From Pseudogymnoascus destructans (Eukaryota; Ascomycota; Leotiomycetes; Thelebolales; Thelebolaceae): a stretch of DNA of 64,000 nucleotides. The notes under the pieces are model-generated. The model did no database searches, was not told where the DNA came from, and was given only the letters and a program-made list of their open reading frames with translations. The position numbers were made by a program, and so were the translations under genes. This document shows positions 21,435-32,931 of this stretch, one piece after another. The DNA is taken from NCBI RefSeq assembly GCF_001641265.1, contig NW_020167524.1:434001-498000 (forward strand). Direction: 5' to 3'. The first letter of the stretch is position 1. Every line of letters starts with the position of its first letter.

Positions 21435-24086
21435 ATGTCGACGTTGATAGGAAAAGGGGTGGAGGGCGCATCAAATACGGTTGTGGAATTAGCAAGGAGG
21501 GTATACATACCGACGACGGAGTCGAGTCTACCGGGCCAAATCCAAGCAAACACAGTCGATCCGTGGAAGGATGCTGGAAAATATGCGCTGGGCTGGACAT
21601 ACTTTTGCGCGGTGATGGTGTTTCTGGTCTCGGCGACGCGTGTATACCACTGGTGGACAGACAAGATGAGACAGGCGCTGTACAAAACAGAGGTGCAAAA
21701 ACACATGCTGGCCTATTCGCCAGAGTCAGAATATGCCATGAGCAATATAGGGACAAGCAACACGGTTGACCAGCTCTTCCCGCGCGAGATTGAGAAGCCA
21801 ATTCGACCGGACTATCAATCGTCTGCTTCTTCGATAAACTTCATCAATGATACGCTGGCGTTATTTCGATGGATATTCTATCGCCCAATTCCCGAAATCA
21901 ACTATTATAAAAAGAAGCGCCTCAGTTTTCCCTCCCTGGCAATTGTGGGCATCATTTTCATCGCATTGGCGTTCGTTGCTCTCTACTGCTTCCTACCACA
22001 GCCTCTGTACTGGCAAAGCATGGCTTTCGGCTCTCCTCCCGTTGCTATCCGAGCCGGGATGCTGGCTGTGGCCATGACTCCATGGATTGTGGCTTCGTCC
22101 ATGAAGGCAAATTTGATAACGATGTTAACTGGGATTAGCCATGAGAGACTGAATGTCTTACATAGATGGGGCGGATACCTATGCTTGTTCCTCGCACTCG
22201 TGCACACAGTGCCATTTTACATGCAGGCAGCCAGCGATATCAAGGGATATGAACAGTTCCAACTCCTGTTTCCGAATACCAGCGGATACATCTTCGGAAC
22301 GGGAATCGCCTGTCTCATACCACTAGGATGGCTCTGTTTTGGATCTCTGCCATTTCTGCGCAGCATGGCGTACGAGTTGTTCCTCATACTTCATGTCCCG
22401 GTCTCAGTGGCATACGTTGGCTTACTATTCTGGCATTGTCGCAACTTTCTGACGTCTTGGAGTTACCTCTACGCCACCGTTACGATCTGGGCACTCTCTT
22501 ATTTCATCAGAGCGTTCAATTTGAACTGGATGAACCCAAGGAGGCTATCATTCCTGGTTGGCGACGAAGCGGCTATCCAGCTGATGGCCGAGAATGCGAT
22601 CAAGGTCACCATACCAACGCAGATGAAGTGGCGCCCTGGCCAGTTCGTATACCTGAGAATGCCAGGAATCTCCATCTTCGACAACCATCCTTTCACGATT
22701 TCGTCGCTGTGCAGTGAAGATTTCCCATCTGATTACGGCGAGTTGTACCGCGATTGCACTGTAGTTTTCCGTCCATTCGGTGGGTTTACTCGCAGAGTGC
22801 TTGAGACAGCAACCGAGAAGGGCCCATTCCAGACGTATCGAGCCTACCTTGATGGGCCGTACGGTGGGATGCAAAGAGAGCTTGCAGCCTTTGAAACAGT
22901 CGTTTTGATTGGAGGAGGAAGTGGTATTACAGCAATTGTTTCACAGCTCTTGAATCTCATCAAGAGGATGAGAGATGGGAAGGCGGTGACCCTTAAGATC
23001 GAAGTTATCTGGGCGTTGAAGAGGCTTGAGGCGATGGATTGGTTCCGAGAGGAGCTCCGCATCTGCCGCGAGTTTGCGCCACCAGACACAGTGACTTGCC
23101 AGTTTTTCGTGACTGCCGCTGTAAGACAGAGCAGGATACAAGGATTTAGCGAGCGCGCACCAAGGCCTCTAAGTAACATGTTCCATGACAAGCTGGACGG
23201 CTTTGTGGCGGGCATTGCGTCGAAAAGGAATTCGGCGCTGATCCGAGATGAGGCACAGGGTGATCCAGAGAGAGAACGCGAATTGAGAGAGGAAGATCAG
23301 GATGCTATTACAGCCTTACCGCGCCAGAAACACCTACAGCCAACCGTCTTCCCACCACCTCCAAAGCAAATCTTCAATGGCGCCCCAGCTGATCCGGGCT
23401 CTGCACAAAGGGCATCACTTAGAGCCCTAGAAGGCCGCAGAGAAAGCTCAGACGATGAGCACTCCGCCACGCGAAACTACCTCTCGCCGAACTCATCAAG
23501 GCTCAGCAATCGCGAATTCCACTTCCCTCCTCCATCTCCCGGCCGCAACGCACCATACTTCCACTATGCCCCGCCATCTCCAAACCGGGCTTCTTTCCCT
23601 CCCCCCCCACCATCTGACGGGCCCCAATCACACCAATCAACACCATCCCAAGGCTCCGGCGCCTTTCCTCCCCCACCACCACCAGCACATGTCCGCACCG
23701 GCAAGTCCCTCGACCTCTTTATCACCATCCCCTCAACCGGCGCACCCGCCCCCTCGGCAGCCGCAGACTTCGATTTCGGTTTCCCTAGCACACCAACCGA
23801 GTTCCAGAAGAACCTGATGCGCTTCGCCTTCGTGAATCCGCTCAAGAAGAAAGAGGGCTGGTCGACTGAGTACGGCCGCCCGGACTTGGCGTACATGCTC
23901 AAGGAGATGGCGACGGGTGGTGCGGATGGATGTGGCATCCTTGGGAGGAGGACGTGCGTGTTTGTGTGTGGACCGCCGGCGATGAGAATTGATGTCGCAA
24001 ATGCGGTGGCGGGGCTGCAGGCAGATATTTGGGGTGATGGTAGTAAGGATGAGATTTTCCTGCATACGGAGAATTATGCGATATAG
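21435..24086 (+). CDS. Ferric-chelate reductase (FRE family), long form
   Basis: A single-exon membrane flavocytochrome of 883 residues. It has a first membrane segment at about 50-68, a cluster of about six more between 165 and 365, heme-ligand histidines in the pairs NVLHRWGG/LALVHTVP (about 242 and 256) and LILHVPV/LFWHC (about 320 and 334), an FAD site HPFTISSL near 418, an NAD(P) site GGGSGIT near 492, and a C-terminal CVFVCGPPAM near 845. Such enzymes pass electrons from NADPH across the plasma membrane to reduce Fe3+ or Cu2+ before uptake. The unusual part is about 170 residues (roughly 600-770), rich in Pro, Ser and His with poly-Pro runs, placed inside the NAD-binding half. No multicopper oxidase or permease gene lies beside it. 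Confidence 0.88.
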   Translation: MSTLIGKGVEGASNTVVELARRVYIPTTESSLPGQIQANTVDPWKDAGKYALGWTYFCAVMVFLVSATRVYHWWTDKMRQALYKTEVQKHMLAYSPESEYAMSNIGTSNTVDQLFPREIEKPIRPDYQSSASSINFINDTLALFRWIFYRPIPEINYYKKKRLSFPSLAIVGIIFIALAFVALYCFLPQPLYWQSMAFGSPPVAIRAGMLAVAMTPWIVASSMKANLITMLTGISHERLNVLHRWGGYLCLFLALVHTVPFYMQAASDIKGYEQFQLLFPNTSGYIFGTGIACLIPLGWLCFGSLPFLRSMAYELFLILHVPVSVAYVGLLFWHCRNFLTSWSYLYATVTIWALSYFIRAFNLNWMNPRRLSFLVGDEAAIQLMAENAIKVTIPTQMKWRPGQFVYLRMPGISIFDNHPFTISSLCSEDFPSDYGELYRDCTVVFRPFGGFTRRVLETATEKGPFQTYRAYLDGPYGGMQRELAAFETVVLIGGGSGITAIVSQLLNLIKRMRDGKAVTLKIEVIWALKRLEAMDWFREELRICREFAPPDTVTCQFFVTAAVRQSRIQGFSERAPRPLSNMFHDKLDGFVAGIASKRNSALIRDEAQGDPERERELREEDQDAITALPRQKHLQPTVFPPPPKQIFNGAPADPGSAQRASLRALEGRRESSDDEHSATRNYLSPNSSRLSNREFHFPPPSPGRNAPYFHYAPPSPNRASFPPPPPSDGPQSHQSTPSQGSGAFPPPPPPAHVRTGKSLDLFITIPSTGAPAPSAAADFDFGFPSTPTEFQKNLMRFAFVNPLKKKEGWSTEYGRPDLAYMLKEMATGGADGCGILGRRTCVFVCGPPAMRIDVANAVAGLQADIWGDGSKDEIFLHTENYAI

Positions 24087-24334
24087 GCTTTTTGGGAATG
24101 GGATTGTATCTTGGCGGGGCGCATGGGGGTTAGCACGCATGATCGGATGCGATGGGGTTTTGATATATCTATTTTATACCATGGTGACTTATACAGTCGT
24201 CTCATTTCAAACTAATTGAATACTCCAAGATCCAATATTATACAACCGTGCACTTAACGAATGGTATCCGCAGCAAAACTCCACATCCCAACATCCCGTT
24301 CAATATCTCCTCTCCCTCAATTCAACCTCTCCCC

Positions 24335-24643
24335 TTACTCAGGCTTCGCCTGTTCTTGCCCTGGCCTACCCACCTCCTCAGCATGTTCAAACACACCACC
24401 CAATTCATTCCCCTCCCTCTTCACCCTCCCCGACCTATCCCACCCCTGCATTCCCCATCCCTGCTCTTTGAGATCCCTCTGGCGCTCCACCTCAAACTTA
24501 TCATGACGCTTATTCTTAGAGCTCCAGAGGAAGGAGAAGAGCGCCGTGACGATAATGAACAGCGCGATGAAGCCGATCATGATTCCGATCTCCTGCCTGT
24601 TGTTCGCGTGCAGCATCGGCAGCTTGGGGGTTACGGCGACCAT
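24335..24643 (-). CDS. Small single-pass membrane protein
   Basis: A 102-residue protein with a short N-terminus (MVAVTPKLPMLHANNRQ), one strong membrane segment at about residues 19-41 (GIMIGFIALFIIVTALFSFL), then a basic stretch SSKNKRHDK and a charged C-terminal tail. The positive residues after the helix suggest a cytoplasmic C-terminus. It is convergent with the ferric reductase gene, 250 bp away. I do not recognise a named family. Confidence 0.6.
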   Translation of the reverse strand: MVAVTPKLPMLHANNRQEIGIMIGFIALFIIVTALFSFLWSSKNKRHDKFEVERQRDLKEQGWGMQGWDRSGRVKREGNELGGVFEHAEEVGRPGQEQAKPE

Positions 24644-25345
24644 TTTCGCGGATGCGTGTGTGTTGTTGTGCGACGTTGAAATCCGGGATTGATGCGGGAT
24701 ATTGGGGTATTTATGGGTAACTGGTGATGGTTTTGTATCTGTTTTTGAGGTTCAAAACATCGGGGTTCGCGGTGTTCGAGGCGATGAAGTCCCTTTATGG
24801 AGTGGTGTGAGAGTGGTGTGAGAAGCTGGATTTTCTGGCCCCGGTTGTCATTGCGTCATAGATCGTTCCCGTTTACCCCTCGAGTGGCTGTTTTCCTTAG
24901 TGTAATGTGGGGGATTGTGGCGAAGGGAATAATGACGTAGTGTCCATTGGGGGGATTTTGCACTAGTGTGGTCGACCGTTGCGGACACTACTCGCGCCGT
25001 CGGCCTAGTGGTATAATGCGACCAGTTACAGAGATTATACCGGCATATAGACTCTTATGATCGCGTTTCTGCATGTCACGGACCTTTCCTCGCATGCCCT
25101 CTCTCAGTCAGATACAGCTATACTGTGCATCATTACTGCCTCGGCTATGTAAGTGTTGGAACTACGTTCCTAGATGTACGCTGCACAGTGTAGCTTGTAT
25201 ACTGGCTATATGTATATATAGGGCTTCGCACCCATAGTTTACCCAATCAAGTCGTCAAACTCCAATTATGTGTTCAACAGTAAGTGTTGTAGAATTAGTC
25301 GCCTGCTAAATGGCAAATATATTTATCAGGCAGACTAATTCGACG
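24644..25345. other. Intergenic DNA without recognisable genes
   Basis: This holds the probable promoter of the small membrane protein. A tRNA-like scrap (GGCCTAGTGGTATAATGCG at about 25002-25020) does not fold into a full cloverleaf. No open frame of note. Confidence 0.45.
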
Positions 25346-25395
25346 TGCTGCAGAGTTACCGAGTACAAACTGCGGTACTCGGTAACTCTGCAGCA
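25346..25395. repeat. Perfect 21-bp hairpin
   Basis: Arms 25346-25366 and 25375-25395 are exact reverse complements, with an 8-nt loop (AAACTGCG). There is no T-tract after it. It lies at the 3' end of the NLR relic and could be a foldback footprint. Confidence 0.9.
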
Positions 25396-26460
25396 GTAAT
25401 GTGTGGTATACACATCGCTCGATTTAATATGTATTGCTCGGATTCTGGTTCCAGATCTTCGGCCATCACTGCGTAGAGAATGTCCGATGCGAGAGTAAAC
25501 CAGGTTAGTTCCGTGTCAGGAGCTACCCCCAGGCTCTGAATGAGGAAGCAAATAAGATCGTGCATGGTGTATGAGAGTCCAATGGTATGATCTGCTTCTA
25601 CTGCCTGCTCTAGCATGGATGCTTTTTTAAGCTGGTACAGCTCTTCTTGTCTTCTTGTCTTATCACCCAGCAAATTCCTCAAGTTGCGACAAAATGGCTG
25701 CTTTTGGACAGCAGGGGCGGCTATTCTCTGTCGCCTGAAACAACTCCAAGTGGATTTCTTTCGTGTTGACACTGGCGGGGTTTTTTTCGTATTTGAATGA
25801 TGAGAACAGCCGAATTGGGATATTCTCGGGACACAAAAATGATAGGAGCCGCAGAAGATCCGCTCTACCATGATATTTCCTCAAGCTCTGAGAATGCAAC
25901 ATTGAACAGCCTTGCGAAAGGACGTATAGACGAGTCTATAGCGCTATAGCGGTGGCCCAAAACCTACATTACCGTGATGAAGAATATATCTCACGGGTCT
26001 GTATATTACCTTCATCTTGCCATCTTTGTTGCTCAATACCTCCAGGAGGCCTTCTAGGTGTCGACCATCTCTTTTCTGGTAAGAAGCCGCCTGGGCAATG
26101 GCAATAGGTAGATTCCCAAGAAACTGAAGGATTTGTCTTGCTAGCACTTTTGTCTCGTGTTGTCTCGATTGCAGGCGATAACGCGCAACTTTTGAGAAAC
26201 AAATATAGAGATTCTGATTCCTGCATTTTTTCTAGCGGAATGCACCTTTGCCTTCCTCTTCTTTCCGTTATTTTCAGATTCGCAAGGTCTTCTTCATTAC
26301 TGGATCCTTTCTCCAACTCGTGTATAATGGACAAGTTAACCATTAGCCAAGTCCATAAACTTCACAGCCGTCAAGATCTTATTTGCTGCTGTCACAGCCG
26401 TGGTCCCGGTGTGCATCAATGTTTTTATCAATGTATCTCTCAGGCCCGTACAAATTGAAC
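25356..26460 (-). pseudogene. Decayed NLR (NB-ARC) gene
   Basis: Reading the minus strand from 26460 down, pieces of an NB-ARC ATPase appear in changing frames. First is a stretch with ESLYLFLKSCALSP; a frame change at about 26140 leads to LARQILQFLGNLPIAIAQAA, the equivalent of the GLPLA motif. Another frame then gives KYHGRADLLRLLSFLCPENI, the winged-helix region, and a last one gives GLSYTMHDLICFLIQSL, with the MHD motif. This order matches fungal NLR proteins that act in self/non-self recognition. The P-loop part and repeat domain are missing or unrecognisable, and several frameshifts and stops intervene. I see no set of introns that would rescue it. Confidence 0.6.
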
Positions 26461-26712
26461 TAAATTGAACTAGATCTTCAAGGGAAATTCTTAACGTCTC
26501 CGTCAATCACTTGCTACGGAACAAGATGGCAGGCTGTGTATTGCGCCTTGGGGTTGAAGGAAGGGACCCCAGGGAAACTCCAGCCGCGCTACTCTACGAA
26601 TAGATATGTACTGAAGCTGAACTGGGGTGCGCATATGCATAGATAACACCGAATTATATCTGTATCCACCCTCGCCGTCTCCCACAGCTCTCCTCCTTTC
26701 CTCCCATCGACT
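26461..26712. promoter_or_regulatory. Short intergenic stretch upstream of the small candidate gene
   Basis: No gene seen. CT-rich sequence at 26690-26705 precedes two in-frame ATG codons at 26713 and 26803. Confidence 0.25.
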
Positions 26713-26802
26713 ATGTCCAACACCCATCAACGCCCCCTCTTTCGCGCCTACAACCCCCGCCCAACCTCTCCATCCGAAGAAGAACTGAAATCGACAGCAA
26801 TC

Positions 26803-27212
26803 ATGGGAAACAGCAGCAGTTCCCAGTACGACATACACAGCCTTATGCCCACCCGCGGTCCCTTGCCATCATGTAACAATTGCTAACGCATTTCTGCGTC
26901 CCACAGGACCGCGAACCGCAAGAGTTCCACAGTCTGCCCAAGTCCAGCTCGTGCCCCCAGCCAAGCGGCAGAGACCAGCGTAGCCCCAACACCCAGCAGC
27001 AAAACATGGGGTACAGGCAGCAGAATCAGAATGGAGGGCGCCAGCAACGTGGGTACAACCAGCAGCAGTATAGCGGAAACCGGGCTCTGGATGACAGGGA
27101 CGACGATCCGTGCTGTTATGATGGGGAGTTTTGCTCTGTTGGCACAGATGGCCTTGTGCGGATTCGTTCCATGAGAGTTAGTTTTTTAGATCACTGTCAG
27201 CGCGATAGATAG
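26803..27212 (+). CDS. Candidate small protein with myristoylation-like start
   Basis: The ATG at 26803 opens MGNSSSSQ, an N-myristoylation-type N-terminus (an in-frame ATG at 26713 would add 30 residues). The frame stops soon after, but a plausible intron starts at GTACGA (26826) and holds a GCTAAC branch site. A second frame ending at 27212 is strongly biased: QQNMGYRQQNQNGGRQQRGY, then DDRDDDPCCYDGEFCSVGTD. Using the acceptor just before 26907 does not keep this frame; an acceptor inside GAGTTCCACAG (about 26932) does. The splice form is therefore unresolved. If real, it is a Gln/Asn-rich, possibly membrane-tethered protein of about 100 residues. I do not know its family. Confidence 0.35.
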
Positions 27213-27436
27213 ATGAAATGATACCAAATATTTTTTTCAATCATGTGTTCAGCCCTTCTGCGTTAAGCATTGAGTGAGTGTGCAGGTTTGGATAATATAT
27301 TCTAGAGCTGAGAGCAAACCCCTTCTATTCGACCAAAATATAACATTCATGGAAAGCCGATGGACAAACCGAGCTATCACATCCCAAAATCGCATCCCAT
27401 TTCCTAGCCATTTAAGCAATGCACGGCGAGAAGGAC

Positions 27437-30400
27437 TCACACAGCAAAATCCACGCTCCCTTCAAACATAGCCACAAAATCTACGTCAAACTCTTCCAGC
27501 CACTCCGGTCTGAGCACCTCCTTATTCTGTGGAATTTCTTCTCCCGTCTCGTCAAGGACTTCAGCCTCAGCATCAATCTCACAGGGCTCACAGTCGACTT
27601 GCTCATCCCCGCCGTTATCGTCTACCCGCGCTCTTTTCTCGGGCAACTGCAATAGATCCGCAGACCTTCCTCGCTTCAAAACCATCCCCTCACTCATACT
27701 CACTCGGCTACTGCTCGCCGTATACTTGTCATAGTCGACAACAGCATCCACAAAGCTAGAGGTCGCTTCATGCATTGGCTCTGCTTCAGGCATTTGCTCT
27801 CCCCCAGGCAGTTGCTCGGCTTCATAAAACAAACTGTCCGGGATATCGTCCCCAAAATCACCAAATGGAGTTCCAGCATCTGCCAGATCGGCCATATATC
27901 CAGGGTATGCATCATCAGCAGATGCATCGCCCTGCCCCAGAAGCCATGGCGGAGATGGGAGATCATTCCCACTCAAACCATCCCCATCAGTATCTTCGTT
28001 TGGGCCACTCTTCTCCAGGAATGCGTCGTACGGCTTTGTCCCATTTCCATACTGTGCCAGCGGTTTGTTGTTTCTCAGCGTCTGAACTGGTTCCGAATTA
28101 GACACGTTCGAGTGCAGAGCATGCAGCTTTCTATAGTCCCTTGGAGCAAACTTCTCATAGCGAGCGGGTGACCTATTTTCTGAAAGGTCGATAATCTCCA
28201 TGTCGTTAAATTGATATTCATTCTTATCAAATTCTTTGAGTGCCAGTTGTTGGCCCATTGACTTGCTAGCAGATTTTGACACTTCCGCATCAGCGGTTTC
28301 TTCTGGCGTTTTCTTCGTCGCATCTTGTTTTGTCTTCTTCTGCACCTTGCGTGGCTTGTCCACCCCTTCATGGCAACACTTGTGCTTGCAAGTTTTACCG
28401 TTCTTTAGTGCATTTCCCCCTCCACAAATATGATTGCACATCCATTTACCATTGCCCATCTGGACTGGCTCTGGTCGTTCTGCGTCATCGTTTTCCTCGG
28501 GGACTGCTCTCTGCTGATTCGCAATATCATCAATATCAATGAACTGGTCAGGTACGACATTGTCATCAGCTGTGTGGCCAGCTGACTCCTCAGCACTCCT
28601 GACAGCAGCAAGCAAATCCTGGTCTGCAATATTGTCATCCCATTCGAAATCAGCGTCGCTGTCTCCGCCACCATCATCCGTGCTGAGAATAACCTTGGGA
28701 ACAACCTTCTGCGTAGGCTGCACCACAGGAAAGAGCGAGTAAGGAATATTCGGTGCCAGAATCACAGACTGAACTGTCCCAATGATCTCATCACAGGCAA
28801 GGAAACAACTTATAGCATCACTAGAATTCGACAACTCGGTAGAAAAGTGCACTTCGAACCCCTTCTCAAGATTCTTAATATTCCCTCGCCAAAAGTGCGC
28901 CAGGTTACCGTTGGAGACGCCAGCCACGAAAGTCAATGAGATTTGCCGATGCCTCCAGAATGGGGCCTTTTGATTTTTCAAGCCAAGCCGTGCCCTGATC
29001 TTGACCTTGGGTAGTTGTCCTGATTTGACAATTCTGCCCATGATCTCTGCACTTAAAGCTAGGCGTGGGAATGATTTTAGCGAATCTAGTAGCTTATGGC
29101 CAAATGGCGGATTCCTGGTCAAAATCCGCTCAATCGTCGCGGAATCAGTCGCAATGAGCTTTGCAACGCTATTTATTCCACCTGTAACCATCTTCTTGAC
29201 AGCTGCCGGCCCAATGCTGGGAATTTGCCTTAGCTGCAACGGGAGATGCTCCCAAAACTCCGCGGATATACTTCTTGACAGCTCTAAGGCATTCTGCGTT
29301 GCCAGTGCGTCGCAATCAACTGCTTTGCAGTCGACAACACATCGAACCAGTCGATGGATTCGTTCAAATACTATGGCTTTGTCGGTCTGGTACTGCCTCC
29401 TATTAAACTCCTTGTCGTTGGGAGTATCCACACCACCAAGTTGAACTTGTATGATGAGCGAAATCTTGTGGGCAGTCGTTGAGACATTCTGCTTGATCGG
29501 GTATTTGATAAATGGCGACTTATTGAACTCTCGGAACGCTGCCCGCTCTGTCGGTTTCATTCTCAGGTCTTTGAATTCTGAGGCTTGAGATATGATATGC
29601 AACTATCAAAGTTAGCTTCCAAAACTTAAGCTTGTGAGATTCACTAACCATTTGACCCATTCCCGCGTGTTCAGGGATGCTCAGTAGCAACTGCATGGTC
29701 TCAAATTTTACCATGTACCTTGACATTGCCTGGCCGTATTCCGTGCACGTGAATTTTTGGTCAGAAGTGACGAGCTTAGTATCTTGAAGCATCTTAATAT
29801 CCCGCTCACAGACCTGTTCTAGTCTCTCGTCGGGGTCTCTACTTCCTGTATCACAACTGAATTTGTAATAAGTAGGGTTTTGCTTCATGCGGACACTCAT
29901 GAACGTTCCGGCAAGCCATTGCTTTGCGGAGTATAGATCACGGACGGTACCAAGGCCAATCTCCGAGTTCAGATGTTCAATGAGATTCAAGTGCAGCGTG
30001 CTTTCAAGTGCATCCTGACCTGATATCATCCTTTTGTAGCGGTCAATGCTGGATTGTCGCGTCATGATTATTGCAACGGCAGAGTCATCGAATTGTGGTC
30101 TCCCAGCTCGTCCAAGCATCTGCATCACTTCAAGGTCTGGATACTCTGTAAGGCCGCCATCCTGATATCCGACTGTGCCTTTGAGAACCACCAAGTGACA
30201 AGGGAGATTGATACCGACGGCCAACGTTGACGTGCAGCATATGACTCTGATTTGACCATTCAGATACGATTTCTCAATCACTATTCGATCACCTGGATCC
30301 AATCCGGCATGGTGATAAGCAACGCCTCTGGCAATTAGATCTTGGAGATCTTTACTGCTCACTGGTACCCTCGTTGTGGGAGCAGGCCAAGCACGATCGA

Positions 30401-32138
30401 CAACACGAGAGCTTGCCCACCATTCTGCAAGTTTAGCAGCAGTGTTCTCACAAGATTTTCTCGTGAAGCAGAACACTATTATTGGTTTCTTGTGTGTATA
30501 TTTGGCGATAAGTGCTGGTAGTTTCCCGTCTAAATACGAGTCGAATGCATAGTCATTGATGTTGCTATCGAACCCGTGAACATGCTTCTGGAGCTTCACC
30601 GGGCGGAACTCTTCTCCAAATGTCTCACGATGAGCAGGAAGGTGGGTATTCGTGTGATCTTTTCCTAGCCACACCGCGATATCGTGTGAATTTGGTGCTG
30701 TAGCACTCAACGCCACAAACCGAACATTGGCACCAATGGACTTCATCCGCGAAACAACAGCTTCCAGAGTTGCTCCTCGGTTTTCTTTCAGGATGTGAAC
30801 TTCATCAATAAGAAATAGCTTCACCAGCTGAAGCAACTTGATATAATCTTTCCACTTCCTAGTGATGCTGTCCCATTTCTCGGGTGTCGTAACAATTATC
30901 GTTGCACTTCCAACCTTTCGCATTTCTGCTGCGTCGGTGTCGCCAGTCAATTCAGCCGTGGCGATGTTCAGGTTTCCAAACTTAACTCCCCAATCCCGGG
31001 CTCTTTCAGAGCATAGTGATTTTGTAGGAGCTTGGTAGACAATTTTAAACTGTCCAGATGAATGTGACTCAATGAGCCTCACGATAGCCAGTTCAAGGAT
31101 GGCAGTTTTGCCACCACCAGTAGGGGCAGAGACGACAAGATTATCATCGCTCTTATAAGCCACTGGGAAAACCTTGGATTGTACGGCATTGAAAAGTGGG
31201 AATGGAAAGACGGACCGAAACCTGTCAGGGAGCTCACGCGTTGATGCCAACTGGATGCCATTTACCATGGGAGGGGCACGAGGAATATCAAAAGCGCCTC
31301 TGGGATCTAGAGTTTCGTGCGGTGGACTCTCTTCGTATACGGGTTGGGGCTCCGGGGATCTTGTCCGTTGACTTGCACGAGCTTCTCGGCGCCTAACAAT
31401 CCGTCTGGTTGGGCTGGATCCTGGGAGGTTCGGAGAAGGACTTCGGTATCCAGGTGGAGTAAAGCCCTGTCCAGCTGTAGGAGTTAGTCTACTGCATCTG
31501 GGTTACCGGCCGAAGAATCACTCACATAGAATGAAAGGCGGAGATGGCTGTTGCCTCCGCGGTTGAAGTTGGCTGAATCGATTATCGGCATAATGGAAGG
31601 CAGATGTATCGTCGGGTGAGCTTGGTGGTTGGGCTACCCTCATACTTGGAGGCTGTGTGCAAAGGTTTGCCAGTGTTGAAGCCCGATTTGCAATTCGGTG
31701 AGCTCCGTTTGGATTGCCATAAGTATGAAAGGCATCATCGCCCCCAATGGTAGATCCATGAGCAGTCAGCAAACTTCTGGGAGTGAGTGAGATTCGTGAG
31801 GTTCCAATGCCATGTTGCTGTATGGCATCAGATTGTAGGCCTTGTCTATCTGTACACCCACACGATTAGATCCGGGGCATACCATAGAGAATTGGAAGTA
31901 GCTTACCAAAGGTCTCCACAGCATATTGAGGTGGTCGTAGAATTTGTTGCTGTGAAGGTCTAAAAGAAAAAACATCCTGGAGGCTCCTGCTATCGCTGAA
32001 GTGACGGCTGAATGTTGGCTGAGCTGGAGGTAGAGTATTCGCACGAGAAAATGGAATCATGGGATACACATCATCCTGAATATTTACACTGGCATTGTCG
32101 ATGATCCTCTGCATCCGTGGATCCATTTGGAACCCCAT
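27437..32138 (-). CDS. MER3: Meiotic ATP-dependent DNA helicase MER3/HFM1
   Basis: Four exons read downward: 32138-31907, 31849-31526, 31474-29649 and 29602-27437, giving 1515 residues. The introns of 57, 51 and 46 nt have GT/AG ends and matching phases. After a disordered N-terminal 250 residues comes a superfamily 2 helicase core with Walker A APTGGGKT (about 302), DEVH (about 403), SATAPN and MLGRAGRPQFD, followed by a Sec63-type region at about 690-1030 with a helix-hairpin-helix-like IPSIGPAAVKKM. A Cys/His cluster (MCNHICGGGN, then CKHKCCHEG) at about 1181-1205 and an acidic tail complete it. MER3 extends heteroduplex during meiotic crossing-over in the ZMM pathway. A complete, open copy suggests that the organism keeps a sexual cycle. 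The next gene ends about 800 bp upstream on the same strand. Confidence 0.92.
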
Positions 32139-32931
32139 AATGAGGCAGGAGAGAAGGAAAACTTAGAGGAGCAGCATTGGAACAAGAGGCATTTCAGAGA
32201 TGAACATATATGAGAGAAGATTAAGAGAGTGATAATCACTGGAGGCTAACTTATCAATTGGAGATTATTTCAATGGCAGAAATTGAAAACTGAGGATACA
32301 GAGACTCAGCTGTAAGATGTGGACAATTGTGAGGTTGAATATTGGAATCGAAATCGGTGAGGTTGGACGGGTTGGGACAAGGGGCTTTCGCCAGATGCTC
32401 CAGCTGTACTGGGAGGTGCCAGTACCTGACATAAAACAACAACATTCCAAATCACACATAGCAATATGCTGGGCTCTTTCGGCGCATTTTTCTCAGACAA
32501 ACGAATCTGGACACCTACATATAGTTGCTGATGAGCTGGATAGAAATGAACCCTGCATCCAGGTTCAAACAGAAGGATATAGTGTGAAAGTCGCAGGGAG
32601 AGAAAGGGTAGTAAAATACCTATCCATAATACTCAAACAAATATATTTCTATAAACTCCATCCAAATGGAACGGAAATATATCTCACATCCGGCCCACCT
32701 CAGCTGATTTCCAAAGCCTCGTCTAACTGGCCTCGCAATCTTCGCTGCCCAAGATCCCTTTCATGCAAAATGCTTCCCTCCAGTCTAACCGCCTACCCTA
32801 CCCTCCTGACTCCTGGTATCACACCTTGCCGTCGTTCGGCATTTCCATTTCGAATCCTGCCTAGTTTAGTTTTTACCGTTCCTTGCCCAGTTGATTTACA
32901 TGCCCATATATGCAGCGAGAGAATTGACCAT
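32139..32931. promoter_or_regulatory. Intergenic region upstream of MER3
   Basis: This lies between the 5' end of MER3 and the 3' end of the transporter gene, both on the minus strand. A 240-codon plus-strand open frame (32317-33039) covers it and runs antisense into the transporter's last exon. It has no domain and I treat it as chance. Confidence 0.35.

Noticed and set aside
24998..25045. tRNA-like sequence GGCCTAGTGGTATAATGCG
   Set aside because: It resembles a D-arm, but no matching acceptor, anticodon or T-arm could be found.
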